DNA of 64,000 nt from Chondrus crispus (taxonomy: Eukaryota > Rhodophyta > Florideophyceae > Gigartinales > Gigartinaceae): positions 88,602-152,601 of the forward strand of contig NW_005178788.1 in the NCBI RefSeq assembly GCF_000350225.1, read 5' to 3'. The translations under genes were made by a program, and so were the position numbers. The notes under the pieces are model-generated. The model was not told the DNA's origin. It saw only the letters and a list, made by a program, of their open reading frames with translations, and ran no database searches. Positions 10,580 to 20,935 of this stretch are shown piece by piece. Every line of letters starts with the position of its first letter. Positions within the stretch are counted from its first letter, which is position 1.

Positions 10580-11821
10580 GATGAAATGGACTGCTGGTCA
10601 TGTCTGCAGTCTTCCTACGGAGGCCTCCGCTGGCGGGATCTTGTCAGAACGACTCTCAATTTTGGTTCTCGCCTTCCCGTAGGGTCGTCTTTGGTGTCCT
10701 TTTCGGACGATGCGCTTTTGAGACGGATGGGTACTATCATCATCCGCGCATTGTCCGACGTCTTTAAGACTAGTGTCCTCAATTTCTGTTCCGCCCAATG
10801 CGTATTCCTCCACCTCTATTGTGCGGCGTTTCTGACGGGCCGTTGAGCGCGGCTTAGATGCCGTTGCTACCTTGCTCTTGCCCCTCCGCTTTGGAGCAAA
10901 ACCCGGGCATCTTCTCCATCGTCCTGCTACTCTGCTTCATGCAGCCGACTCTCTTGAAGAGCATCTTCGACCTCATCTTCATCGTCATTCTCTTGTCGGA
11001 AAGGCAGAGAAGCGGTGAAGCGGCTTCTAGACTCGGATTTGGTTTCATCGGCCCCTCTTTTCATAGAAGGTGTGACGTACGCGGCACGCACAGATGGTGT
11101 AACTGTCTTGCTCCGTCTTCCTGGAGGTGCACGGATGTCGCCCGCGAGCGGGGCGGGGCTGAGAAGTGTGGACATAGCGCTACGATGAAGTGAAATAGGC
11201 AGAGGAGTACAGTCGGCGTTGTACAGCTCCTGTACACGGACAGCCTGCGCTTGGAGGTCATCTGCCTTCGCTTGTAGCCTTTCCCTCTTTTGCGACTCTG
11301 CCAGTTTGTTCTCCTCGGGCTTTGCGAGCTGGGCTTCCAAATCTTAGATGTGTGTTTGCTGTCGTTTGACCAATGCTGCGTCAAGTGAAGCACCTCCTCT
11401 GGTAACACTCCTACGGTTTGCATTTCCACTTGTTCTTCTTCTTAGCTCCTCTTCTCTCTCTTCGAGGGCCTTGGCAGCCTCCTCGTGCGCCTCGCCGGTC
11501 TCCTTCTTCAGCTTAATTAGGATCTCGTCGTTCACCTTGACTGCAAGCTTCGCTGCGGCCTTAGCATCTAGCATGTTCATCTGCATCTGGATCCTGAAGT
11601 CTTTCAACCCCTTCTTCAACTCCTCTCTCTCTCTCTCCACTTCCTTCAATTTTTCGTGCCCCTTTTCCAGGACATTCTTCCCTTTTCTTTGCGTCCAGTT
11701 TCCTCTCCTCAACCTCGGCCCCGATGCTCTCCTTCATCCTCATGGCCTCCATCTTTAGCTCCTCGACCCTCGTTCCTAGCGCATCGCCCTTTGCCTGCCC
11801 TTCCCTCACGACATTATCCAT
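10580..11821 (-). pseudogene. Decayed coiled-coil protein gene
   Basis: Minus-strand coding sense runs from an ATG at 11821 through several frames. First comes a Glu/Lys-rich helix (RVEELKMEAMRMKESIGAEV), then LKEVEREREELKKGLKDF and EEAAKALEEREEELRRR, then AESQKRERLQAKADDLQAQ with a Ser/Pro/Arg-rich segment and an acidic patch (ENDDEDEVEDALQE). The heptad-like pattern continues across the frame changes, and stops lie near 11341 and 10925. So this is one long coiled-coil gene that has lost its frame, not several small genes. The family is unknown. The tail runs into the dispersed repeat at 10367-10560, and a similar arrangement occurs near 22656. Confidence 0.5.
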
Positions 11822-12413
11822 TCCCCCCTCTCGTTCCTCAGTACCCTTGCACTCAAGCTGAATTCCCTCGCGCGTTTATACCGAGGCGGCACAAACACAG
11901 CACTACCTCAGTATCCGATAAAGCAAATCAAGGCGCCTGTCTACTCGCTGTAGCCCTCAAGTCCCAGCCTGTAACCTGTACCGCACTGCCTCTCTAACTA
12001 AATGCACATGGGAGGTGATTGCCGCCGATGCCACATTACGTCTAGCGGGTTTTTGGTGGAAAGCGCAAAGTTGCGCAAGGCATCGTGCACTGTTGTGGCA
12101 ACTATGGTAAAGCTGGGTATACTTTTTGAAAGTCGGTGCCTCGATGGATACACCTCGATGGCGAGTTTATTTCTTGCGACGACGGAGGGTCGACTAAGGG
12201 CCAGTCCTAACAAAGGACTTTCCTCTCGTTTTTCCTTTCCCTCGCCCCGTTTTTATTGAGTTCTTCACTAAAATCGGAAGCACATTGCTGTAGTTTTTAC
12301 TGTAATGCCATCTCATAGTTCCACTCCTCGGAAATGGAACAGAGTCTGGACGGTCTGCAGATCCATGCAGCATGGAAGGTACAGCAACGCCTCCTCGCGC
12401 ATGCACATGGCCC

Positions 12414-12476
12414 AGTCTGAGAGGGCTTTTCTTAACTCGGCTGCGCGGCGTGCGTGCGTGCGTGCGTGCGTGCGTG
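12414..12476 (+). repeat. Inverted repeat arm, left (partner 13262-13325)
   Basis: The stretch TTTCTTAACTCG followed by GCGCGGCGTGCGTGC recurs as a reverse complement about 800 bp downstream. Both copies are flanked by CAG..AGTC/TGAG-like sequence. The CGTG unit is expanded to a short microsatellite in this arm. Translated, both read as RAFLNSxARRAC.RA, so a shared short coding motif is also possible. Confidence 0.55.
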
Positions 12477-12795
12477 GGGAAGTAACCTTTACAGTCTTTA
12501 ATCTTGTACAGTGTAGTGTTGAGGGGGTGACGCGGTCAAATTTGCTGAGGCACCCATCCGATTGAGAAATATTTGTAGGGATCGTATGGGTGACGTCTTC
12601 AATTTTAATGCTGCATTAATTTTTAAACTTTTGTCAGGCTCCGTGCTTCCTGCGGCTACAGTATCTCCAGATTGGTCAGATGCAGCACACGCTACCGCCG
12701 TCGTCCACAATACAGCCGCCCACCCAACCAGATCATACCCGATCGCAAGCCTACCAAAGCAGCTAGAGTTGTTCTTCTCTCACCTGTCTTCAAAC

Positions 12796-13035
12796 ATGCC
12801 ACCTCTTTCTCTGGAGGAGAAAGCTGTCGCACTCGTCGTGGCCGCTGTAGCGCATCATCATCATGCTCGCCGCAAAAGTGTGATTACTCGCACTCGACGT
12901 CCACGAAATCGCCCACTAGCAACACGCGAGCGCCCCTTTCAAAACACATTCTCCAAACCCTTCCATCGCGTTACACAACACCTCGACCGCCATGCGTTTC
13001 GACGCATGTTTCGCATAGGAAGCAAAATTGTATCT
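12796..13035 (+). pseudogene. Possible N-terminal scrap of a DDE (Harbinger/ALP1-like) transposase
   Basis: From the ATG at 12796 an 80-codon frame reads a Leu/Ala/His-rich helix, then a basic segment, then RPFQNTFSKPFHRV and HAFRRMFRIGSKIV. This resembles the FRRMFRM start of Harbinger-type transposases. After the TAG at 13036 the same sense continues with LDQLGD-like residues but no catalytic core. It is short, so the call is weak. Confidence 0.25.
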
Positions 13036-13261
13036 TAGCTGGACCAACTCGGAGATTAGCATCGAGATGTGCAAACGTGGGCTTTAAGCTTGCCGTTTTG
13101 CCGCCTTTTTTAAATTTTGAAGATTGGCGTCGGTGCCAATGAGGTGTTGACAAGGTCGAGGCTGGTGATGTGCCAGGCGGCTGCGTGTACGGAGAGGAGT
13201 AGTGTAATGGAGCCAGACGTGGTTTAAATTATTCTTCAGGGGCCAATAGGGGTGGAGAGAG

Positions 13262-13325
13262 GCCTTGGGCACGCATGCACGCACGCCGCGCATGCGAGTT
13301 AAGAAAGGCCCTGACTCCCTGTAGC
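13262..13325 (-). repeat. Inverted repeat arm, right (partner 12414-12476)
   Basis: Reverse-complement match to 12414-12476, including TTTCTTAACTCG and GCGCGGCGTGCGTGC. No target-site duplication was identified. Confidence 0.55.
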
Positions 13326-13569
13326 TCGACAAAAGCAAAGCTGGACGACGTGTTGCTATAATGAGGTCCCTCGATGTGCATGACCAAAACTGGGCTGGAT
13401 TGAGATATGAAACGAAAGATATGGAAGGGATGGAGGGTGCGGGGAGAGACTGTGTCGGTGTCGATGTTAGGAGGATGACGCGGTGGCGGGGACAATAGCA
13501 TGTCGGAGGATGTGTGTTTGTCACGGTACTGAGGAGGTGAGGAAGATGGTGATGGGGCGTGGTGGTCGG

Positions 13570-13750
13570 GCGCGAGGTAGGGGTGGCGGGGAGGAGGGGA
13601 CGTGGGGATTTTGGGGGGGAAGGGGGGGTGGCGGGGAGGGGACGTGGGGATATTTAGGGGAAGGGGGGTGGCGGGGAGGACGGGACGTGGTCTTATTTGG
13701 GGGGGAAGGGGGGTTGGTGGCGGGGGGGAGGGAGCGAGGGCGGGGTGGTT
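13570..13750 (+). repeat. G-rich minisatellite, about four units of 40-50 bp
   Basis: Repeated units contain GGGTGGCGGGGAGG, then GACGTGG, then a T-rich pause and a G5-8 run. Runs of three or more G at short spacing on the plus strand make G-quadruplex formation plausible. Confidence 0.8.
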
Positions 13751-13783
13751 CACAGGAAAGGGATTTCGGCGAAGCCACTTCAT

Positions 13784-13840
13784 CATCGATCATGAACTAG
13801 AGAGCAGCCTCCCCGGCTTCTCTCCATTTCATGATCGATG
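13784..13840. repeat. Inverted repeat, 13-bp perfect arms
   Basis: CATCGATCATGAA at 13784-13796 is the exact reverse complement of 13828-13840. Imperfect pairing continues inward (AGAG..CTCT). Confidence 0.8.
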
Positions 13841-15577
13841 CCAAGGAGGCATTTGATTTCAAAAAGCTGAACTCTGGGTGCTGAACTCTGGGTACCCTTC
13901 TGCCGTCCGGTGGTGCTCCGTTTCCTAAACAGAGTGTAAAATGCTAGCAAACGACTGTCGCAAATTTCACGTGGGCGTCGAGGCGGGGGAGGGCCGAGTT
14001 GTGCACATAAAATGGCGGGAGAAGGTACTGTGTCTGGTTTGTAATGTTGAGAGAACTAATGTTTTGATCTGCATGTGCTCGTATTTGGATTTAATTCCAC
14101 CCTTTCATTGTACTGCAAGTGCCACTGCACCGCATCGAGTCCATGGAATTTTAGTAGTGTGCATATGGACTGGGTGTGGATTGGTACTTCCTTTAGCCAA
14201 TGGATTTCGACCAGTTCGCAGAATTACCAAGCATTACAGTGGTTCTGTGTAGCATTCGTTGTGGCGTGCGATTAATTTAATGAAATGATCCGGCCAATAG
14301 CGTGACCGCAACTGGTTGAAGGAAAACAAAAGAAAAGCGCCTGTTAGGACTGGCCCTAAATCTAGAATTACCAGTTGGTGCCCTCGTAGAAACTAACAGC
14401 GCTGACTACCTGTATTACGTGTACCTTCTGGAATACAGCAATGAACCAACTGGTATGAAAAAGGGAAACCGTGCACAGCCGGTTACAACTGTATAGTACA
14501 TGCAGAAATTCTCCTGAACAGTACTACATAGAGCGCGACTATGCACATACAGTACAACACAAACCCACATGAAGATTTCTTAAATACCCAACAATTGGTG
14601 CGCCTGTGACGCAATTGTTCGTTGCCGGTCACATGCCCCGCGCTCGTGAACGACTCGCTCGAACGGCATTAGAAATATTCGGTATACTGTGCACAAGATT
14701 AGAACCGTTTGCATCTAATCGTTAGAGTTTTACATTGCAAACGTACACAATACAACCTCCCACTGTCTGCGGTACCGGAGACGGCGTGGAAGGACACTCT
14801 AGCACTGCATACGGCACGTATTTAAAAGACCCATAGTCTCGTGTCGACGAGAGAAATAAAGAGGAAACAGAACACTTATTCACCCCAGACTAGTCCTCTC
14901 GGAGGCACTCGCCCCGGGAAACGCCACAACAATCACCGAAATCCACTAGTCTACATGCCGTGCCGCACATGGAAGCACAAAGGCGTATAAGTACGTCAAG
15001 TGCACCTGGACGGAAAAGAGAATCGCTTTCTTTCGCAGCCATTGCAATGGCAATTGTATCGGAGGTCAAGGGTTTCATTGTATCTCTCTACTCGTGAGCT
15101 CATACGATCTGTAATCGCGCTCTTGACGCAATGAGCACTTCAGTCATGTTGCAGATGTCTGTTGCAAATGACTGCCCGTTTACAAGTTTGCGAGGTCACG
15201 CCTGCTCTACCCGCTACTACCGGAGACCAAACACACACACACACGAAGCCTCAGGAAGAGAAGCAAGAGGTTTAGACATGTACACGCCCACGCCATATAG
15301 TGCCTACTAGGCACTATACGGCGTAGTACGCCGCTGCGAGATATCACACGAGGTGGCTACCCGCATACCGGTCGAGCCATGAGACACGGAGTTTCACTTC
15401 AACACTGACGAGGCGGAATGCGATGTGAAGATTTAGTTTGTGCATGTCATGCTTGTTATCACTATCAACATATGTGGAGAATGGAACAAGCCAAGGCGTT
15501 ACAAATTGCGTCACCTCCACAGCCACTTCCTAGTGCGATACGACACTCCTTTCGAGATGCGGCGACGACCTTGTCCC

Positions 15578-18500
15578 CTACGGGCTCGGATGTATCGGAC
15601 TCACAACCGTCATGATACCAACCATACCACTCCTCATGCCAACGGCTACAGTCCCGCGCTTGAGGTTTAGAGCGACTGTATTCAATCCACTTCCAAACTC
15701 TGCCAGAGTGGTTATAGTACCATCGCCCTGTTCGACAAATGCTCTGCCCTTATCAATGCGGAATGCGTTCAAGGGCCATACGCTACCTTCACATTCATGA
15801 GCTTTCGTTTCGCAGCTTTTCTCTATGTCAGAGGCACCCGGCCTCACTTTCCAGAGGCAAACCGTTCTATCACGCGATACTGACCACATGTTTTGGCCGT
15901 CCGCACTCATCCACACGCTCGTTACTTCATCCGTGTGTTCGGTAATAGCGTCGCCGATTTGACGTCCCGTGTCAGCGTCCCATGCTCGCACCGCCTCGTC
16001 ACGTGACCCCGACGCAACCCGTTTCCCGTCCCCGCTCATCGACACACTCGTCACCTCATCCGTGTGTCCGGTCATCGTGTCACCGATTTGACGTCCCGTC
16101 TCAGCGTCCCATACTCGCACCGTCTTGTCTTCTGACCCCGACGCAACCCGTTTCCCGTCCCCGCTCATCGACACACTCCTCACAAAAGCCGTGTGTCCGG
16201 TCATCGTGTCGCCGATTTGACGTCCCGTCTCAGCGTCCCATACTCGCACCGTCTTGTCAGCTGACCCCGACGCAACTCGTTTCCCGTCCCCGCTCATCGA
16301 CACACTCGTCACCCAATCCGTGTGTCCGGTCATCGCGTCGCAGATTTGACGTCCCGTCTCAGCGTCCCATACTCGCACCGTCTTGTCATACGACCCCGAC
16401 GCAACCCGTTCCTCGTTCCCGCTCATCGACACACTCGTCACATAACCCGTGTGTCCGGTCATCGTATCGCCGATTTGACCTCCGGTCTCAGCGTCCCATA
16501 CTCGCACCCTCCTGTCGGCTGACCCCGACGCAACCCGTTTCCCGTCCCCGCTCATCGACACACTCGTCACCCAATCCGTGTGTCCGGTTATCGTGTCGCC
16601 GATTTGAACTCCCGTCTCAGAGTCCCACACTCGCACCGTCTCGTCATGTGACCCTGACGCAACTCGTTTCCCGTTTCCGCTCATGCACAAACTCACCACC
16701 GAATCTGTGTGTCCGGTCATCATGTCACCGATTTGACGTCCCGTCTCAGCGTCCCATACTCGCACCGTCTCGTCACGTGACCCCGACGCAACCCGTTTCC
16801 CGTCCCCGCTCATCGACACACTCCATACCGCATCCGTGTGTCCGGTCATCGTGTCGCCGATTTGACGTCCCGTCTCAGCATTCCATACTCGCACCGTCTT
16901 GTCACCTGACCCCGACGCAACCCGTTTCCCGTTCCCGCTCATCGACACACTCGTCACCTCATCCGTGTGTCCGGTCATCGTGTCGCCGATTTGAACTCCC
17001 GTCTCAGCGTCCCATACTCGCACCGTCTTGTCTTCTGACCCCGACGCAACCCGTTTCCCGTCCCCGCTCATCGACACCGCCCTCACCCAACCCGTGTGTC
17101 CGGTCATCGTGTCGCCGATTTGACGTCCCGTCTCAGCGTCCCATACTCGCACCGTCCCTTCAAATGACCCTGACGCAACCCGTTTCCCGTCACTGCTCAT
17201 CACTACATCGCATATCCCAGAGGAATGGCCCTCGAAGGATAGAACAAGCTCGTTTTTCCTGGTGCACCAAGTAATCAAATCCCCGTTGTTGAATCCAATA
17301 ACAGCACGGCTGCTGTCCTGGGAAATACAAGCGGCTGTGACGCGTGACGTGTCGTCATCACACATGTCAGCATTAGTACCGTTATCGGCACTGTCATTAT
17401 CAAGAGATCGGCGAAAGCAAGAGCAGGCAGCCATCTTTTTGCTAAGCATCTTACCCACAGTCCTGATCCAGACGCATCTCTGTGTCGCATACCGTCCTTC
17501 TGCCGCTGTTTGACTCGTCCTAGCTGTTTGTGTTTCGCTTTCCGTCGGGTTCAGGGCCTCTTCGTCTTCTGATCCGAAAGGGCCACAAATAGTTTTGTCA
17601 AATGTCCCGTGCTTGGTACGCGTGAATACTTCCAACTCCCTTCCGCCGTACCACACGTACGCCAATCCAACGACCGCACCGTTAGAATCGAACATCACCT
17701 TCTTCACTTCTGAACCAGGCATGTCGAATGTCTCCGACAACCTCCCCGCAGCTGCAGCAACACATGGACGTATTGGGAGCAACCACGGTCTGGGCGCAAA
17801 CCTCTCGATGTCCAACAAGAAACTCTCCACGCTCTTCATGTGCCGTTTGTGCATTGTCCTACTGTAAAGCTGAAAGCAAATACCGGCGACGCTCTCATCG
17901 CATGACGATGCACTCAGTCGCGCAGCTTGCATCACCAGAACTATTGCAGACAACCGCTCACTGCCAATCACTTCTGGGTTCTGACTAGCAACGTCCCTCA
18001 ACTCTTCCACCGCTTCCACCAGTTGCCACACAGCTTTTCTTAGCAACACCTTGATTACCCACCTACTAGTATGAAGCAAGCAGCCCAGCTCTTTCATCAG
18101 CTCTGCCTTGACAAGCAGTCGACAAATATTCTCGAAAAAATATCCCTCCTCCGCCTCGCTAGCCTCGGGGCCCTGATCTTCAATAACTACTTCGACCACA
18201 TCCCTCTCTTTCCGAAAGCTATCAACCAGCTTCCGACACCAGTGTTTGTCCCAGTTAGGGCCTTCTACCTGGCCTGCTTCGAAGACTGCGAAATCATGCG
18301 TAAGATCATGAAGACTTACCCCTTGGCTTTCCGTGTTCGCCAGATCTCGAATTTCAAGCAACCCCACACTGTTCATCTGCGTCGCATACTTTCCTGCGAT
18401 GTCAACATCCACCCCCCATAGATCCCTCAACACTGCCAGAGGAATCACATCCTGTTTCTTCATGACACACAATGCGCGGTGCATATCGGCGAAAGACGGA

Positions 18501-19897
18501 GATCCTTCGCTGCCACTTGAGTCCAGAAACTGTAAAGACGAACGCAGCATTGCGTGGAGCGATTCATACCCGCCCCTTCCTTTCTGCGCGCCGATTGCCC
18601 CGCTCCCTTTACTCTCTTTGACCCTTTTCAGGTATCGCGTCCACACCTTCGATCTGTCCCCGGCACGAGCCCCTCTTGATTGTCTAACAGTGACTCCTGC
18701 AACATTCAGAGCCAGCGGTAGTCCTGCACACATGTCAAGAATCTCGCCAATCGCCTCTCTCGATATTGGATCTTCTGCTTCACCACGCGATGCCCCACTC
18801 GCATGAATCAGCATGTCGTACGCATTACGCCCGTCTCTCGGCTCAAACTTAACTTGCTCGCCCAGATCTGTTAGCGTCCGATCTCTTGTGGAGTACAAAA
18901 CCCTGCTTGCTGGCTCACCCTTTCGCACCGCTGTGCTGGCAAGGCTGGAGAGTTTTAGTAGGATCCTCTCGTCATTGTTGTTGCGCGACCATACATCATC
19001 GAAGATGAACAAGCATCGACGATCTGCAAACCAACCTTGAACCCCTGTTAGCACCTCGTCCAACTCGGCCATATTCGACAGCTTGTCCCCTTCTTCACGT
19101 CCCCCAGACATGCGGACAGCATTGCAGAGTTGTTGCTTCAGCTCTGCTTCTCTTGCGTCTTGCCCTAGAGTTGAAAAATACACTCCGTCTGGAAAGCGCG
19201 TGACAATCTCTCTATCATGTGCAATTGCTCGTAGGGCACATGTTTTTCCGACGCCGGCTTGTCCAACTGCAGTGGCCCCTACATGCAAAGTTGTTCCGTT
19301 ACTCAGAACAGCGGCCTTTAACCTTCTCTCTACCGTGTCAGGAACAATGCCGCCGCGGGCAGAATCCAAATCAACGAGCACTGTAGGAGAGTTGAATTCA
19401 ACTGCGAAGCTGGGCCTGAACACGTCGCCTACCGGTCCATGTAAGCGTATCTCACCAACTACGCGCGATCCTTGTCTGCGTGTCTCTCCCACCACGTGCA
19501 ATTCACTCCTTACGCTATCAATAGAAGCATAGAGCTTTTCGGCTTCTTTTTGGCGCTCCATTAAGACATCTCGATCTCCCATGGCTGATACCACGGCACG
19601 TAACTTACCCTTCGGATTCTTTATTTCGAAATTGAGTTTCTCGACCAACCCCGAAATAGAGCGCGAAACGGTTTGAATCTGTTTTTGCAACTCATTCTTG
19701 TGTATAGGCTCTAGGTCGTGAATGAGGATCCTCGCGACATCCCCCGTCAATTTCTGGAGCTCCAGATACTGTTCGAGAACATCTTTGGCCAAGCTTCCGT
19801 TGTTCTTGAAAGCATCGTGGGTATCCATGGCTAGGCGGACTAGCCTGACGACCTCCTCCACCGCGCCAACCAGTTCAAGGATACTCAAAGGATCCAT
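15578..19897 (-). CDS. STAND/NLR-type receptor: HeLo/SesA-like N-terminus, NB-ARC, WD40 propellers
   Basis: Intact, apparently intronless, 1439 aa. The N-terminus (MDPLSILELVGAVEEVVRLV) looks like the helical signalling domains of fungal STAND proteins. NB-ARC follows: Walker A GQAGVGKT at 212-219, Walker B LFIFDDVW at 296-303, a sensor-like RVLYSTRDRTL at 332-342, GLPLAL at 392-397, and an MHD-equivalent LHDLTHDFA at 529-537. A helical linker (to about 700) resembles the APAF-1 winged/superhelical region. Two divergent WD-like blades come next, then eleven consecutive 43-aa WD repeats from residue 890 to 1362, then a degenerate end; about 14 blades fit two seven-blade propellers. Known homologues in this architecture are ATP-switch receptors that oligomerise when ligand binds the repeats. 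An innate-recognition or allorecognition role is inference. No neighbouring effector gene is seen. Confidence 0.88.
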   Translation of the reverse strand: MDPLSILELVGAVEEVVRLVRLAMDTHDAFKNNGSLAKDVLEQYLELQKLTGDVARILIHDLEPIHKNELQKQIQTVSRSISGLVEKLNFEIKNPKGKLRAVVSAMGDRDVLMERQKEAEKLYASIDSVRSELHVVGETRRQGSRVVGEIRLHGPVGDVFRPSFAVEFNSPTVLVDLDSARGGIVPDTVERRLKAAVLSNGTTLHVGATAVGQAGVGKTCALRAIAHDREIVTRFPDGVYFSTLGQDAREAELKQQLCNAVRMSGGREEGDKLSNMAELDEVLTGVQGWFADRRCLFIFDDVWSRNNNDERILLKLSSLASTAVRKGEPASRVLYSTRDRTLTDLGEQVKFEPRDGRNAYDMLIHASGASRGEAEDPISREAIGEILDMCAGLPLALNVAGVTVRQSRGARAGDRSKVWTRYLKRVKESKGSGAIGAQKGRGGYESLHAMLRSSLQFLDSSGSEGSPSFADMHRALCVMKKQDVIPLAVLRDLWGVDVDIAGKYATQMNSVGLLEIRDLANTESQGVSLHDLTHDFAVFEAGQVEGPNWDKHWCRKLVDSFRKERDVVEVVIEDQGPEASEAEEGYFFENICRLLVKAELMKELGCLLHTSRWVIKVLLRKAVWQLVEAVEELRDVASQNPEVIGSERLSAIVLVMQAARLSASSCDESVAGICFQLYSRTMHKRHMKSVESFLLDIERFAPRPWLLPIRPCVAAAAGRLSETFDMPGSEVKKVMFDSNGAVVGLAYVWYGGRELEVFTRTKHGTFDKTICGPFGSEDEEALNPTESETQTARTSQTAAEGRYATQRCVWIRTVGKMLSKKMAACSCFRRSLDNDSADNGTNADMCDDDTSRVTAACISQDSSRAVIGFNNGDLITWCTRKNELVLSFEGHSSGICDVVMSSDGKRVASGSFEGTVRVWDAETGRQIGDTMTGHTGWVRAVSMSGDGKRVASGSEDKTVRVWDAETGVQIGDTMTGHTDEVTSVSMSGNGKRVASGSGDKTVRVWNAETGRQIGDTMTGHTDAVWSVSMSGDGKRVASGSRDETVRVWDAETGRQIGDMMTGHTDSVVSLCMSGNGKRVASGSHDETVRVWDSETGVQIGDTITGHTDWVTSVSMSGDGKRVASGSADRRVRVWDAETGGQIGDTMTGHTGYVTSVSMSGNEERVASGSYDKTVRVWDAETGRQICDAMTGHTDWVTSVSMSGDGKRVASGSADKTVRVWDAETGRQIGDTMTGHTAFVRSVSMSGDGKRVASGSEDKTVRVWDAETGRQIGDTMTGHTDEVTSVSMSGDGKRVASGSRDEAVRAWDADTGRQIGDAITEHTDEVTSVWMSADGQNMWSVSRDRTVCLWKVRPGASDIEKSCETKAHECEGSVWPLNAFRIDKGRAFVEQGDGTITTLAEFGSGLNTVALNLKRGTVAVGMRSGMVGIMTVVSPIHPSP
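15812..17230 (-). repeat. Eleven tandem 129-bp units encoding the WD40 repeats
   Basis: The DNA units are nearly identical over most of their length (each encodes ..SVSMSGDGKRVASGS.D.TVRVWDAETG.QIGDTMTGHT..). The last unit (residues 1320-1362) is clearly diverged. Differences cluster in the 3-4 codons after GHT and the codons around GSxDxT. The pattern implies recent homogenisation by unequal exchange or gene conversion. Confidence 0.9.
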
Positions 19898-20350
19898 GAT
19901 TCCTGAAGACGGCTAGCTCTTGGACGAAATGGAAGCGTAGGGTGCCCGATAGGAGGCAATAGAAAGGAGATTGTGCGAGTAGACGCTTTTGCAGTTGTTG
20001 CTGCACGCGAGGGGGTGGATACAAGAGGAACGGATGTGTGTGCGTGCCGACGCGAAGGTGTTTGCAGCGATCCCTTTTGGGTGCCTCAAGTAAGCATAAC
20101 GAAATGACAACGATTTGTGGTTTTCGTAGTCTTGAAGGTTGTGTGCGTTGGTGGGCAACGATGACTCTGCATCCAGCGCGACACATTTCCAATTCTCCAG
20201 GTCATACAGTAATTTTTTGGGGGCTGTGTTTTGTGATTTATGATTTTTTGAAGTTCTGCTCTTTTTGTTGGCCCGTATATCGAAGTGTCAAAAATCTCAC
20301 TGGGTCGTTGATACTGTGCAAGCTGGAATCTAACGCTGTAGGGCGTGTCC

Positions 20351-20400
20351 CTGCCTTATCGCGCTGTTTGCGGTCGACCGCAAACAGCGCGATAAGGCAG
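20351..20400. repeat. Perfect 50-bp palindrome
   Basis: Bases 20351-20375 (starting CTGCCTTATCGCGCTG) are the exact reverse complement of 20376-20400, with no spacer. It lies between the NLR promoter side and the transposase pseudogene. Confidence 0.97.
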
Positions 20401-20935
20401 CGACATTTCCATCGAAATGCGCTTCGGGCGCGTTGACGATAACACAGTCCTCATCCTGCATTAAAAAAGTGCACTATAACATTTATGACCTGTGATTGTT
20501 ACGGCACTGTGGCGGCTAGTCCCAGGAGGCCTTCCACGTGATTATGAGGGATACGCCGAAAGAACCAATCATTATCAATAAAAATCAATCCACAATCGGA
20601 TACGTTCCGAACAATACAAAATTCACAGCTGTTCTACAGCAAAGAACAACACCAGCACAGTTATGTGGTAACTTCAAGAGATACGCGTGATTGCGCAGCG
20701 CAAATTCACACCATTCCTGACCGAGGCTTTTCCGTAGTGCCCAAGTCTTTCGGCAACACATGAACCCCCTTCGCCTGCTCCAGAAGCGACAGACCCCATC
20801 TACCTCTGCCTGCACGTTCCTTCTGCCTGCACGTTCCGTCCACCTGCTCTTTTCCGCCGCCCTCCCCTTCTTCCGTCTTCCCCTTTCCTCCGTCTCCCCC
20901 TTTCCTCCACCTCACAGCGCATCTTTCACTCAACT

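Larger units (their letters stand above)
11822..15577. other. 3.7 kb without an intact gene
   Basis: Contains the small features listed separately (inverted copies at 12414/13262, a possible transposase scrap, a G-rich minisatellite and a hairpin). Otherwise I see no coding region. The part between 13850 and 15577 is AT-richer and featureless apart from an (AC)n tract near 15230. Confidence 0.4.

Noticed and set aside
15812-17230. CRISPR-like periodic array
   Set aside because: Units are 129 bp, coding and in frame with a WD40 protein; there are no short repeats with unique spacers.
15982-17274. 430-codon plus-strand frame of repeated RSSTHSSPHPCVRSSCRRFD units
   Set aside because: It is the antisense shadow of the WD40-encoding repeats; the periodicity is explained by the 129-bp units of the NLR gene.
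20351-20400. Transcription terminator
   Set aside because: This is eukaryotic DNA, there is no T-run, and the palindrome lies upstream of the nearest gene's start.
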